From the NCBI GenBank assembly GCA_028023455.1, contig JAQFVV010006273.1, positions 5,253,128 through 5,317,127 of the forward strand: 64,000 nt of DNA. Reading direction: 5' to 3'. Under the pieces are notes generated by a model. The model made no database searches. It was not told the origin of the DNA and was given only the letters and a program-made list of their open reading frames with translations. The stretch is from Epiperipatus broadwayi (taxonomy: Eukaryota > Onychophora > Udeonychophora > Euonychophora > Peripatidae). This document shows, piece after piece, positions 25,400-38,294 of the stretch. The position numbers and the translations under genes were made by a program. How positions within the stretch are numbered: the stretch's first letter is position 1; each line of letters starts with the position of its first letter.

Positions 25400-25410
25400 T
25401 GGTGCCCAAC
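25400..25410 (+). promoter_or_regulatory. tRNA primer-binding site of the LTR element
   Basis: TGGTGCCCAAC begins two bases after the LTR-like CA end. TGG plus the complement of a tRNA 3' end at this place is the classic start site of minus-strand DNA synthesis in LTR elements. Confidence 0.5.
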
Positions 25411-25949
25411 TTGAAGCATGAACATATTATAGTTGCAAAGGAGGTCTAGCCATTGGACAGAAATTTTAAAAAAAAAATTTTTTTGTTCAATATTTTAAGC
25501 TTGCCCCTTGCATAATGATTTCAATTAACACAAAACCACTATTGTACATATACCTATAATAAATAAATAGCATACCTAAATATTAGATAAAAACAGAAGA
25601 TATCTAAAACTAAAAATGAATAAAAACAATTTCATTTAAGGAATAAATGTAAAGTTAATAAACAGAGACTTGTGAAGAAATTAAATCATGAATAAATCGG
25701 CACTAAAATAGAGAAATCAGGTGATATAAAAATTAAACTAAAATGTAGACAGTCAAAACAACAAAAATAAAAAATGACTGAGAAGTTAAGGCTACACATG
25801 ATATGATTAGGGAAAATGTGAAAACCTGCAACAGTCATTTACTTATATTACTATAAAAGTCACTCAAATATCTAATCAAATACTTAAATTTAAGGTACTC
25901 AATTAATGATACTCAGGATTGGAAAGAAATTACCTAGTATGGAAATAGA

Positions 25950-27330
25950 GTATTGCCAAGAAGAGAGTAGTGACACTGAAGTAGGAGAGTGAGATCAGTG
26001 ATGAGGGAGAGGGTTTACATGGTACAAATGTGTGGTACCTGGGTAAGCCCAGTGACTCTCAATAAGTGTTTGATACAGACCACATGATACCCAAATCCTA
26101 AGAGCACATGGAGCTGACACAGACCAAACACCCAAAATTGAGGTATCTCCATCCATGGGAAGTGGAATTATCATGATATAAATGTTCCAAGTCATGATGG
26201 AGAAGATGAAGAATATGAAGATTGACTTGAAAACTGAGATTGATAACATGGAGAGTAAAATAGAAGCTAAGATGAGTGGTATGGAAGATAAGATGAAAAA
26301 TATAGAAAAAAGCATGAAGCACTTGAATGCTAATATGGCCACTAAAGAAAAAGTTGAGACAATAAGTAGAAAAGTGAGTGACATGGAAGCTAGAATGGGG
26401 GATATGGTCTTAATGTGGACATAAGAATAGAAGAGGCTATGAGTAGTATGCAGAAAATCATAGGAAAAGAAATTAAAGATGTGGAAACAAAATTGTCATG
26501 TAAAATAAATTTGAGACACCAAATCAACCAGGTAGTTTGAGCCACATGATCAATCCACTTTTGGATAACACAGTAATTGATTTGGGTTGTAAATCTCAGA
26601 AGTTCAAAAAAGAACAGCCAGATTGTGCTCTTATCTACCAAGCATGAGGCTCCATGATTAACCATGAGTTAAATGATAAACCCATGAGGGTTGAGACAAC
26701 CTCACACCCTGAAGATGTCAATATGGAAAATATGAAAATAGATATGATGGCAAACAAATGGGATGTAGACTTGAGATTATCCCCATGCACTCATATTTGC
26801 CATCAAAGAAAGGTTAAAGTATTCTCCGGGCATGATATTGATGAATTAAATGACAACCATCAGATCAAAGCAATGTTAACTCAGATGACTAATACAAAAG
26901 AAGGTGGTCACATTAGGCAGTCTAAATTTAAAGACATTTTTGAGCATAACGACCATATCCAGAGAAAACTTTTAGCTATTCAGAGGATTATTACAGAAGA
27001 AAACTGCCTTATTATGAAAGCTAATTGCAATAAAGCAAATGAAACAAATAGACTAGTTACCTTAAGATTATATTATGGAGCATCATGTTTCTCCATAATC
27101 AAAAAAAGGCCCAAATCATAGAATGTTATCAAGTGATAATGGAAACAACCACATTGCACAGCAGTAGCCAGAAAGGTTCCCAATTCCACAAGTTATGCAA
27201 CACATATAAAGGTTTATTTACATTCATTAGATGAATGGATGATGATGCCTAAAGAAATAGAAAAGGAAGGCATGTAGCACAGGATCAACTTTGGAAATTG
27301 CAGACTTGGAATATGAAAGTGGTCTTTTCT
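25950..27330 (+). mobile_element. Decayed gag-like region of the LTR element
   Basis: Several short plus-strand frames lie downstream of the LTR and primer site. One (26182-26424) is a methionine- and lysine-rich coiled coil (MEKMKNMKIDLKTEI), as in the N-terminus of some invertebrate Gypsy gag proteins. Another (26654-27121) continues in a second frame. Near 27190 the piece YIKVYLHSLDEWMMMPKE type is readable. No zinc knuckle, protease or RT was seen, so the assignment rests mostly on position. Heavily mutated. Confidence 0.35.
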
Positions 27331-30300
27331 AAATGGTTGAATCCCAATATGGTTTTCCAAAAGGGAATATTAAATCAATGTATATATGTAATGTAAATGA
27401 ATGTTCAAGACAATATTGAAAGCCAGCTAGAGCAAAGAAGAATACATGCACATGTGTACTAAGATGTAAAGGATAAGTCACTTCAACAATACAATAATCC
27501 TATGAGTCATGAATACTATTTGTAAATATATATATTATAACCTACACTCCCAACACCACTCATATACATTACATGAGCGAAATGCCCAGGTGCCAGTTCT
27601 ATTAATGAATATAACAATATAATAAGATATATAATACAAAATTATTACTGAGAGTCTATATTTAAGTTTATGTTCAGCTCAGCTCAATGGGAGGCTATAG
27701 GCAGTTCATAAGATATATGATGATAAATGAATAAAAGAAGAAATATTACAAAACATTTAATGTAATGTAAATTCCTTTGTTAATTAATTGTATGATAAAG
27801 AATCATAATGTTTATTGGTACAGTCTATTAAAATATACTTTAAACTTAATTTCTTCCTTCATCCAAATATAACATATATCAGCTTGCTATAATTATATTT
27901 CTAAACAATTCTATAATTTGGCATATCATAATCTAAACATCTACTTTAATGCCAAACAAGAAATAAACAATAAGATCTCAGGGAATTTAACAAACACAGT
28001 TGAATTAAATGAAATACATTGGTCCATAAATTATAATTCTAAAGTATGATAAAATGTAATGAAACAAATTGACTAAAATATTCTACTGTGTTTCAATAAT
28101 AAGATAATGACAGAAATAGGGTATTTTAATCTCATATCATCATCTAACAAATATACTAACTTGGCAACCCTTCTAACACGTTTATCCAGTGGCAAATGTT
28201 CCTTATAATGTTTGGATTAAGAGACAATATTATCAGACACCAGCAGATTTAATATTATAACTCTAAAATAATATATCTATTTTATAATAGATTTATGAAA
28301 TGTGGAGATGTGGAAATGGAAACATGAATGTATACAATAATAACTCAAGAAACAGTTTTAAGATTTTAAATAAATAAAACAAATCATTTATTACATTAAA
28401 ATAAATTTGGTTTAACATGATATTTACAATTGGACTACTTGTCTCACAGATTTTTAAATTATCAAATAATCTTTGAGCATCAGTTTGGGATTATCCCTAT
28501 TATCAAAGCAAATTAACAACCAAACTTAAATATTCTGACTTCGAACACATGTTTTGCCTACATGTTTCATCTACATGACACTAAATAAACAACAAGTTAT
28601 ATTATTAGCACAAAAAATACTTTGAGAGGATATTACTATTGATTAATAAAATAAATCAAATTAATTATATTTGGCTTTCAACAAAGCAACTTTCTCTAAT
28701 TGACTAAATAATCACTTTCAATTATGTATACCTTTCATGCATAGCAACAAAATCATGTTTATTCTAGTGATTTAATGATTTATAACCTTTATTTAAATAA
28801 ATACACTGTATTTTAAAATATTTATTTCCTGATTTAATCTCAATAACTTTATACTCCTTTTTAAATGAATGTAATGTATTTCAAAACATTTATTTCTCAT
28901 TTTAATTTCAATAACTCTATACTTTATATACACGATATTATTTACATTACGCGAGTGTGGGCATGTGTCAAGCAACAATAATAGAAAATAATCTTTTCCA
29001 CAAACTCTCCATTCATCAAGAAAATATCATACAATTTATTTTGGACAATATCGTAATTCATCAATAAAATAAGACACTAATATTACATCAAGAATTAATT
29101 CAACAATTTATCTGGCCACATATTAATTAACACAGAGCTATATTTTCATGATTATGCAGACTATATGTTATAAGGGAAATCTACACGAGGAACAGGTAAA
29201 CTCTTACTGAACACTTCTACAATAATTCATCTGATTCTAAATACACTGTTGGTGGGGACTTCTTCCTCATCACCAGGGCTCTAAGAAAACATCACTTAAC
29301 TTCAAAAAATATCATTTAATCATACGCATATAATATAAACTGGCTCTACTCATGGAAAAACATATACTAAATAAGCAAAATCTTTTATCCCTACAAACAT
29401 TATAACTCAATCAGATTTCTTTCCATTCTCAAAGCTTTTCTAAATATCGAACATTATAAATACATGCTGGCAGATAAATACATACATATAACATACTAAT
29501 CCGTTCAACTCAGTAGAATACGACAGCATCCGAAATTTATACATAAAATATTCACAAACTGAACTTTATCAAACAAATGTCATAATTATGCAAAACAGAC
29601 ACACACCTGCAAATAAAAATATATATAAAATTAACTCTAAATTACACATTATGCAGGCAACATGGTAATTAAATCTTGCATTAAAGTATAACTTTTAATT
29701 CAGAATAAACTTTAGGTTACTTTTAATATTTAATAGTTATAATTATTACGAACGAACTTTCTTTCATATCTAGCAAATTATTTCTATTATACGCTCGTTG
29801 ATTTAAAAAAGAACAAAATTCTCACTTTGAGATAATGAAGTATACAAAATAAATATAAACCTCTCTAATAATATATTTTAAAAAAATATTTCTTTCTTTT
29901 ACCTTCGTAAAAGAACAATAAGACATATTTGTACAAAATCAACTTTTACCAGCGTATTCCTCATTTGGATATGCTTCGGAGACGGTCTAGAAGGTCAAAA
30001 TAACCCAAATTATAAATAAAACATAATAATAAGTAAGCCTATCTATCTATAATATACATTAGTAATGACAAGCAATAAAAAAAAATAAAGAAACAAAAAT
30101 TATTTGTTTTGTAACTTAAAATAAAAGTTCACTTGCAAAGCTCTGCTCCAGCTTTATGAAACAATATGGGACACATTCCAAACTGAATTTAAATTAAAAT
30201 AAACTTCTGCAGGATAACGTAAAAAATATAATCATAACTTAAATGTGACCTAGCACCTCCAGTGTTCATAGCTGAGCTATTTGAGTTTACTATATCACAT

Positions 30301-32010
30301 ATAAGGAATCAATTTCTCTTTTATTATGATGAAAATATGACATTTTTAGTTACTCTTAAACAGGAGTTATTTCACTGACTCCGTAGCAATTTTAAATACG
30401 CAATTATTCTTAGTAGTTTTCTTGAATAGCATTTAACACTTATAATTTATTATATGCATAGTTTATTTTTAAATATTGTCAATTAAGATACCATGATTCA
30501 TTAGTAATCCACAATTAATAATACTTTGTTTTATATTCCATCTTTATCAAAGAGAACAAAAATTACCCGCATTTCTATCCTTCCATTCGATCTAAGCAAA
30601 TACTTAATTTGAAGTAACTTACATTTTATTTCCTTCATTTAAAATACATATTATTTCCAGAAATACCAGATAAATAAATACTGTCATCTTTTTATGATGA
30701 ATTTAAACATGGCATGATTTATCAAAATATGCATATCCTTAATTTTACGTTTAATCCTCATAAAAACATAATACGGAAAATAGTGAAAAATTAAAATATA
30801 TTCTGTAAAATAGTTCTGCATGCATTTTCCAGATATATTAAAAGACACACATTGGTTAATGATACAACAATAATATTCATGCAATTTATTCTTATTTAAA
30901 ATGACAATTAAATGAAGTAATGTAGACTGGATGTTATCAACATACATTTTTAAAAGAGCAATAGTTATGAAGTGGTTAATTCAAAATGTTTAAATCAAGG
31001 AGAGCAAAGTAAACTAATGTACCTTTTTAAAATTTAGAATTGCATCCTATTTAACTTTTCCCATAATAAATTTCTTAAGATCCTTTCGAAGTTTTACTCC
31101 AAAGCCTTTTTAAAATCAATTTTACTTCTGCAACTGGCTTTAATTTTCACAATAATGAGCCACTGTTTACTGGCTACAATTACATTACATAATAAGCAAA
31201 TTTTTACTGGAGATCTTTATTAAATAGCTCTCTTTAGCAAAAGGTCATTTCTCTTCACAAGGTTGCTCCCACGCTTCTTTTCTATCTAAGCTAATTACAT
31301 ATTCAAAAAAAATCTTTTAAAAAAAAAAAAGATCACTCTGATTAAATCAAGACAAAAATAATAATAAAATAAATAGCTTTTACAAACTTGAAAGAAAAAT
31401 GAATATTAATTAACTATTAAACAAAAATGATTAATAATTTATTTAATTTGTAAAATAATTCATTGATTCAACTATCTATTAATCATTGGAAAGAAATATA
31501 TATTTGTTAAATTATTTAAGATAATTACTGCAATTTAAATGTTTTATTGTTCATGTACTATTGTTTGCTGTTATTAAAAGATGAAACTGAAATGAAAATG
31601 ATGCAGAGTCATACATGCATACACATGTACTGCAACCTAAATATTAAACTATCTTAATTAAATATAATTGAAATGGCTATTAATTGTTGACAAAAAGGAT
31701 AAGTATTAAAGAATAAGAATTTTGAAACCATTCAACCAATATTACACTAACATAAAATAACTGCATCTTTCTGACAAAATGTATCAATTCCATTAACAAA
31801 TAACCCCTCTTTCTTACATTAAATACTTCATTAATCACAATAATAATAATGAATATTTATAAAGTGGTCAATCAACTGCATAAAACCTTCAAACAATTTA
31901 CAGCAAAAAAATGTTAAAATTCCAAGGCTAGTTCATTTTTTAAAAAATATAATATAACTATTCGATGCAGATACAAAGCATCTCAATTCCTTGTGCCCAT
32001 TCAGATGGTC

Positions 32011-32012
<2 letters not shown>
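27331..32012. other. Long AT-rich stretch, one 69-bp tandem duplicate
   Basis: No supported gene. Minus-strand frames at 28793-28978 and 30684-30947 have no family resemblance. The one structural item is the tandem duplicate at 28788-28925. Confidence 0.5.
28788..28925. repeat. Tandem duplicate, unit about 69 bp
   Basis: Two adjacent copies share TTTAAAT.AAT, then TGTATTT.AAAA.ATTTATTTC and TCAATAACT.TATACT, with about 10-12 differences. Confidence 0.6.

Positions 32013-32075
<63 letters not shown>
32013..32075. repeat. (AT)n microsatellite, about 63 bp
   Basis: An uninterrupted AT run ending about 105 bases before the PLE RT remnant. Confidence 0.95.
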
Positions 32076-32078
<3 letters not shown>

Positions 32079-32180
32079 TTAATCCACAGCTGTATGTCAT
32101 GATATAAATGCTGAAGTAGTAATATTTACATGAAAGAATGTGAAACCAAAAACTTACTCAGATATCTATCTAAAGTTTAG

Positions 32181-33360
32181 TTTCTCTATGCAGATGATAC
32201 ATTTGTTATATGGTCACATGTTGAAGCACTACTACAAACTTTCTGGAAACACATCAACAACATATCCCCTTCAATTAAATTCACAATAGAATCAGAACAA
32301 GAACAAAAATTGGCATTCTTAGATGCTCCACTCTCTCTTGGCAAAATTAAAACTACAGTTTGCCTAGAACCCACATGTACTGGAAAATACTTCACCTGTA
32401 CATCTAATCACACCAAAATTACAAAAATGTCAAGTTATACTATTACTATGAAACAGCAAAAAAAAAAAGATTTGTTCAGAAATGAGCAATTTGAAAAAGG
32501 AAAAGGTCTATATAGGACAAACTCTTATAAAAAACAGTTATCCAACAGCTGTTATTAAGAAAACCTTAAATATTAACAAAAAGAACCATCAAAAGAAAAA
32601 ACAGCTATTGGTACTGTATGTACTCATACATACCAAAAAAGCAGACAAATTCAGAAAAATCTGCAATCAGTATAATAACAGAACAGCTATCCAGAGCAAT
32701 ACCATACTATGAGAAATTCTAATATCTACAAAGCTTAAACTTAAAATGTTGGAAAAAAACTGCATCTATGAAATACCATGTGAATGTGAAAGAAAAAATA
32801 TTGGTGAGTTCATCTGTCCCATTGGAAAATGCTTGCAATAAAACAAACTGATGATTAGAAGAAAGAAAGCAGATGTGTCTAAGGTGGCACAGCATGTATA
32901 TACTGACAAACATATGCTCAATTGGGAAAATTCAAAAATATTGGCTAGAGAAGAAAAGGGTAAAAAATGAAAATTTGAAGAAGCTGTTCACATATATGGA
33001 AACTACTAATCAACCGTGCTCTTAGAAAAAAGTGGAGAAATCAGAAGGAACCTCATAGATAAATATATGAAATTTCTACCTACTGTTGTCTTGGCAGGAA
33101 GGCTCAATTGGTCATTGTTACTTTAAATTCAATACTCAAAAATTTAAGGGTACAGGTTCAATTCCCATGTGTACTGTCAATGGTCAGGTCAGCAACCCAG
33201 AAGAAAAGAGAATAATATCTTTTGAAACATTGTGCATATACTAACCTGTGTTTTAATACTAACAGTTGAATGTATTTGTAATATTTAAATAAAGTTAATT
33301 TTTTAAAAAAACATTCAATACACATATTAGATGATAGAAATAGTCCAACATATAAATACA
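32181..33360 (+). mobile_element. Penelope-like element: RT and GIY-YIG remnants plus 3' tail
   Basis: The plus strand starts at the RT catalytic block FLYADDTFVIWSH (32181) and continues through LAFLDAPLSLGK to a CTGKYF...SNHTK stretch, the conserved core of PLE reverse transcriptase. A frame change leads to the 32482-32712 reading (SYPTAVIKKTLN in place). From about 32753 a third segment reads CIYEIPCECERKNIGE, the GIY-YIG entry, then SKVAQHVYTDKHMLNWENSKILAREEK. A noncoding tail follows and matches 21107-21400. The RT is 5'-truncated, with an in-frame stop at 32178. Frameshifts and stops make it dead. Confidence 0.88.
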
Positions 33361-33489
33361 ACTATTCACTAGCTGCACTTTATATGTATATACAATACAG
33401 TACCTTTATCTGGGATTTTCTGCATATAAATAAAACAATATATGTACAAACTAATTCTTCAGCAAGCTGATTGACTTTTTTGGTAAGCT

Positions 33490-33540
33490 GGTTATTTTTA
33501 AAACAATAGTCTAGCTTATAGCCATCTTCAGAAAAGGTAT
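33490..33540 (-). ncRNA. Weak hammerhead-like relic beside the PLE tail
   Basis: Minus strand: CUGAAGA (fits CUGANGA) followed by a perfect four-pair stem II, UGGC-UAUAA-GCUA. The next box is GACU rather than GAAA, and stems I and III are unclear. Its stem II matches the pattern inferred for the 20-kb copy. Confidence 0.3.
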
Positions 33541-34287
33541 TGGCATACAAACAGTCAGCCTTATTTAGTCTAGAATTTGAAAGACTTCAGATGTACCAGC
33601 TAGTTTACAACAAATGGGCTAATGAATGACTGAAATCCAGTCCTGGCTTCCATGTGTATCAAAACTTCTCCAAAGTTGCACTATCATCAAGTAGATCCAC
33701 TGTCTTTTGCCTTCAGTTATTTTTTCATCATAATAGTAATCTTGTTGTCATAATCTATAAAACTTTAAAAACTCCCCTCTAATCTTTTTTCCAACCTTTT
33801 TATAGTCAGGGTGTAATTTAAAAAAAACACACCAATTTTAAGTAAGTTTTCTCTATCTTGATTGAAAAAGTTAATGTTTCTTTTCAATTTACCTTAATCT
33901 TTTCAAAAACACCTTTGTAGGATTTTTAACAAAATATGTTATACATGTTTTAATTTTAAAAAATTAATCTAATAAAAATAGATAGTGAAATTTTATAATT
34001 ACCTGTATATTTATTGTAACATAAAACATGCTTGTCTTAATGTCAAAATCAGAATTAATAAAATATCAATTAAATCTTTTTAAATGTTTAATTTATATTT
34101 TTTTACATTCAAAATTATTTAACCTTTAACTGTTATTTCAGTGTAATATAGAAAATATTTACAAAACATTTGTCTGTGTTTATTTCTACTTTTCTTTCAA
34201 CTTTATATATATATATGCACACACACTACTCTATTGTTGTATTCCATGAGACACATAACAATTTCAATATATATATATATATATTAC

Positions 34288-34570
34288 AAAGAAATCAAAT
34301 CATATGTCACATGACCTATTTTAACAAGCTTGTATTATAAATGTTATAGAATGAGCTTGAAAATATCTCGTTTCAGTCCCATATGGCTATTTATGTTAGA
34401 TAGCTAAAATGGAAGACATGTGGATGTCTAATAATTATCCATTAGATAATGTGCTGGGCTTAGCCTGGTATTTTAAATCTAATGCTTGAATATCCTAGCA
34501 CCGCACTGAGGAAGCCAATAGCAGAAAATGGTCTAAGGTTGGAGATATTTTGAAAAACTTGTAAAGAGCT
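34288..34570. repeat. Third copy of the 5.7-kb PLE-terminal repeat
   Basis: It begins with TGTCACATGACCTATTTTAA.AAGCTTGTATT as at 6115, then switches to the inverted form (CCCATATGGCTATTTA.GTTAGATAGCT) as in the second 6-kb copy, and ends in GGAGATATTTTGAAAAACTTGTAAAGAGC. Confidence 0.6.
34501..34538 (+). ncRNA. Hammerhead-like motif in the third copy
   Basis: Plus strand: CUGAGGA (fits CUGANGA), stem II region AGC-CAAUA-GCA with two sound pairs, GAAA intact, then AUGGUC. Stem I (CCGCA against UAAGG) has lost two pairs and stem III is weak. The core is intact but the fold is doubtful. Confidence 0.4.
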
Positions 34571-34587
34571 ATATATATATTAACTCA

Positions 34588-34965
34588 GTTTTCAAACTCT
34601 CTACAGCCATTTATTCCATCTTATATAACCAATACACATGACCACATACATGTGAAAAAGATAAATGATCTCCACTATACATATTTCATGCTGAACTTGC
34701 ACTCATAAGTTGGTCCAGATCATCATCTCCCACACCTATATATAATCAGTACTTAGTTTATATTACGGTAGCAAATCTTCAAACTTTAATGGACAGACTT
34801 CAATTTTCTCCAACTCTTCAGCCATCCATATCATTAAAATCTGATGATGGATTGCTCAAAGCCCTTGTATATTAGAGATCATTTATCTTTTTTCACATGT
34901 ATGTGTATCGGTTGTATAGGATGGAGTGGATAGTTGTAGGGAGCCTGAAAGTCTGAGTTCAAATT
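34588..34965. repeat. Inverted repeat carrying hammerhead-like ends
   Basis: Arms at about 34588-34680 and 34880-34965 are reverse complements (TATATAACC.ATACACAT and GAAAAAGATAAATGATCTC paired with GAGATCATTTATCTTTTTTC and CATGTATGTGTATCGGTT). The outer part of each arm is typical PLE-terminal arrangement. The left arm includes the ribozyme-like fold at 34665-34723. The right has CUGAUGA at 34843 but no GAAA box. Confidence 0.6.
34665..34723 (-). ncRNA. Hammerhead-like fold with long bulged stem I (G5 changed)
   Basis: Minus strand: outer stem I AUGAUCU pairs perfectly with AGAUCAU, and inner CCA pairs with UGG across a bulge. The core reads CUUAUGA instead of CUGAUGA. Stem II GUGC/GCAU pairs over four positions including G-U. 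GAAA is intact, and stem III AUA(UG)UAU is followed by A as the cleavage base. Only G5 is wrong, so activity is unlikely, but the architecture is that of a type I hammerhead with a stem I internal loop. Confidence 0.55.
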
Positions 34966-35713
34966 CTTACTAATTACATTCAATTCAGTACATTGCAATA
35001 AAAATATTATACATAGAGAATATGCACTTGTAGACAAAATTTTGATCAGGTTTATTGGATGCCATATAATAAATAAAGAAATATAATACTTAAGTCATTT
35101 GTTTGGGTGATTTATGTTTACAATTCTGAATAACATGTGCTATCAGATATTTCTGATTAATATATTAAGTGACATTGAATAAAATTATGTCATTTAAGTT
35201 ATAGAACTATATACAATCCTACTGATATTTTGTATTAATTGTATAAGTAATTATGTTAGCTACATGTGAGTCATTTTGTTTGCAGATACATCACAGTTTT
35301 TAAATTAGGAAGAACAAGAAAGTGTGATGTATTAGATTTTAATTGGTGAAATAATACATCGTATTATTTATACATAATAATTGACAACAAATTTACTAAA
35401 TAAAATTTCTAATCAAGCTATTGTAATTATTAATGAGAATAAAACTTATGACAATTTCTAATCAAGCTATTGTAAAATCACTATTATTAATGAGAACAAT
35501 ATAAATTATGAAATTTATTTTAATTGCCCTTCCCTCCTTTTTTATAATTTTATGTTATAGGATTTCCTGGCCATGTGATTTAATGCAGTCATAGAATAAT
35601 TGTCTGTGGAGCTCAAAGTTCTGGCTTAGATTTAGCTTTATTAATTCTAGTGCAAATTTTTTCATATACTTCCAAAGACTATTCATTTATTTATAACAAA
35701 TTAAATAGTTATG
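34966..35713. other. AT-rich DNA; short duplicate near 35406 and 35454
   Basis: A 21-bp block (ATTTCTAATCAAGCTATTGTA) occurs twice about 48 bp apart. No gene seen. Confidence 0.5.
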
Positions 35714-36007
35714 CTGGAAAGATTATAATTTATTTACAATTGCAACTTAGCACTGCTTTCAACTAGGCCAGTCATATTCATAAAACTAATGTAGGTTTAT
35801 ATGCATAGAAATTTATACGTTAAATAAACAAAATATACCATTTATGTTTATAATGCATTGCATGGGTCTTTCTTGTTTATTCCATTGCATTATCACATGA
35901 ATGTTATATTTGAATTATTTATATAAACCTATAAAGTCTATGAATATGACTGACTTGGTCAAAAGCAATACTAAGCTGTAATTGTAAATAAATTAGAATT
36001 TTTCCAG
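35714..36007. mobile_element. Foldback (MITE-like) element of 294 bp
   Basis: The ends are inverted repeats of about 70 bp: CTGGAAAGATT.TAATTTATTTACAATT at the left is the reverse complement of AATTGTAAATAAATTAGAATTTTTCCAG at the right. The pairing continues inward with CAGTCATATTCATA and TAGGTTTATA segments. Flanks TATG and TATAATG do not give a clear target-site duplication. Superfamily unknown. Confidence 0.7.
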
Positions 36008-36623
36008 TATAATGTACATCACTATGTATTTTATATTTAAATTTAAAAAAAAAAAAGAAATATTATTGAGTTATCATTCATTTATTTATTAATGCATTCC
36101 CATTATTTAAATTATTTGAGTGTATTCCCTTTTTTATTTATATGTTTTGAGTACATGCATGAGATTCTTTGTTTGTGAGTGTTCGATATCAGATAATACA
36201 TATATCTGTATATAAAGAAATGAAAAGCAATATGTTAGAAAACACTTGTAGATTAATTGTCACGCTTTTGCATATTGATTACAAATATACACGCTCATGT
36301 ACTTTTATTAGTCATAAGCCAATTAATAATTAAATAATATTGCAATTGTTAAATATGAATGATTGTTAAACTTTGCCATGAATATAAAAAAAATAATAAT
36401 CGCGACTTCCGGTTTAATATATACTTCGGAACACATTTTGCTCGTTCTTTTAAACGAATTATCGGCTATTTTAATATAAAGATTTTATTTATAGGACAAC
36501 TCCGATCTAACAAGTAAATCCTCTAAAAACTTCCAGGCTCCTCATTGAGCTAAGTAATTGAACTCCAAGAGGAGTATTTCTCTTCTAGAGATAGATAATT
36601 GCAATTGTAACTAATCCGCCATT

Positions 36624-38294
36624 ATGGAGGAGTCGACTATTTCTAATGAAAATGAAAATAATTCCGTAATAATTCAAACTTTTGATTACTCACAATCAAA
36701 AAAAGAAGTCAATCAACAATCAAAATTAATAAAACATAAAGGAAGCTCGTGTTGTAGGTAAGGTTAAATCTTTTTCAAATGCTTTTTTTTTTCAAGTGAT
36801 ATAAGATTTTTCAGATTTAAACGTTAATGGGCTGGGAAAATTTACATTGATAAAATGTCTGATATAGAACTAGAGATTGATAAGATTGATAGAAATATCA
36901 ACAAAAAGTTATTTAATGCACAAAATAATGATATTGATTTGTGTTACAAAACTAATTCTCACATTTGTGTTAAAAATAAAAAGAAGATAGATAACTATGC
37001 CAATGATATTTTTAATCTTATAAATGATGGTTTAGATATAGAAATTCCAATTAATAATTTTATCCTAAACGATGAGGTTATAGATCAGCAGCTTTACCAA
37101 AAATACTCAACAAAATTTAATTTAACATTTCCATCAACACTAATGAAATCTTTTTAAAAATTTCATAATGACAAAACACTAATAATGACAATAACAAATT
37201 CAAACATCGAACTTTACAAATTTCCACTGGAATAATTTTATACAATACTTTAAAAAAAAAAAAAAGCTTTGGAATTTAATTTACAAGATCTTAATACATC
37301 CGAATAACAAATATATTTATGTAGAATTTCAAAATACTATGTGAAAAATATTTTAAAAAAACAATCTCTAAACAATGAAATTATGTTATATAGATATGGA
37401 CAGACTGATAGTGCTTACTGGTCAAATTAAAAACTATCATGTGGACTTCAATAATACAGACCTACAATATATTCTTAACAATTTTGGTATCATTTTAAAT
37501 TTTGAATACATGCTTGAGAAAAGAGAAAATGTGCCAGTATTAACTAATATAGAAAGTTTTAAAATTACTCATAAGAAAAGAATAGTAGCAACTGATATTC
37601 CAACTTTTCATCCTACAGAATCATAACCATTGATAATAACTTTCAAAGGAGTTTCTCCACTGTTTTTTCTGTAAGGCTAGAACATATCTTGTCAGGGTAT
37701 GTCCCACCAGACTTTGTCAACAGTTCATGGAAAAGACCTCAAAAAATCACCAATGCATCAAAGAATTAGCACAATCTAACAACATCCAAATACAAAATAC
37801 TAATAATAATAAAATATATATTGACACTGTAAAATCATACAAAAAAGCCAACACCTGTAGTTTAATACAAGATACCTCAAATGTTGAAGTGGTGAATGAC
37901 AAAGAAATGAGACAGATTACTTCTGTTGATACTGATTCATCAACTACTGAAGAAATCAAATCAATTCAAAAATCAAAGAGAAAATCAAAAATAAAAGGAA
38001 CAGAAGTTGAAAGTAGTTAAAGCTCAGAAAACAAAAATAACTTCTGCATCAAAAAGCAATAAAAGCTTTGCTTTTAAACCATGTGAGCTTGCTTCCTCAA
38101 CTGCAAAGAAAGAAAGGAAAACAATATCTGAAGGCATTCAGGAGGTTAGTTCAAATGGTTCTCCAGTTACTCACTGGACTAGGCAAATAATAACAAATGA
38201 GTTAATGTCACCTGGAGAGAATTCAGCCTCCAGAAAAGCAGTCAATAATGTACAAGCTCACATAGTTAGAAAGCTCTTTAGTACTTCTACCTAA
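36624..38294 (+). pseudogene. LINE copy A, ORF1-like region, decayed
   Basis: A GC-richer leader (36400-36620) is followed by an ATG at 36624 (MEESTISNENENNS) and several open pieces: 36855-37157, 37375-37626, 37727-38020 and 38007-38294. They are separated by frameshifts, and the last two overlap in different frames. Composition is Lys/Ser/Thr-rich and hydrophilic toward the end, as in a nucleic-acid-binding ORF1. No zinc knuckle was seen. The assignment rests on lying directly upstream of endonuclease and RT remnants on the same strand, so a host gene remnant cannot be fully excluded. Confidence 0.4.

Noticed and set aside
26390-26665. Minus-strand 91-codon frame
   Set aside because: It lies opposite the gag-like remnant and has no recognisable features.
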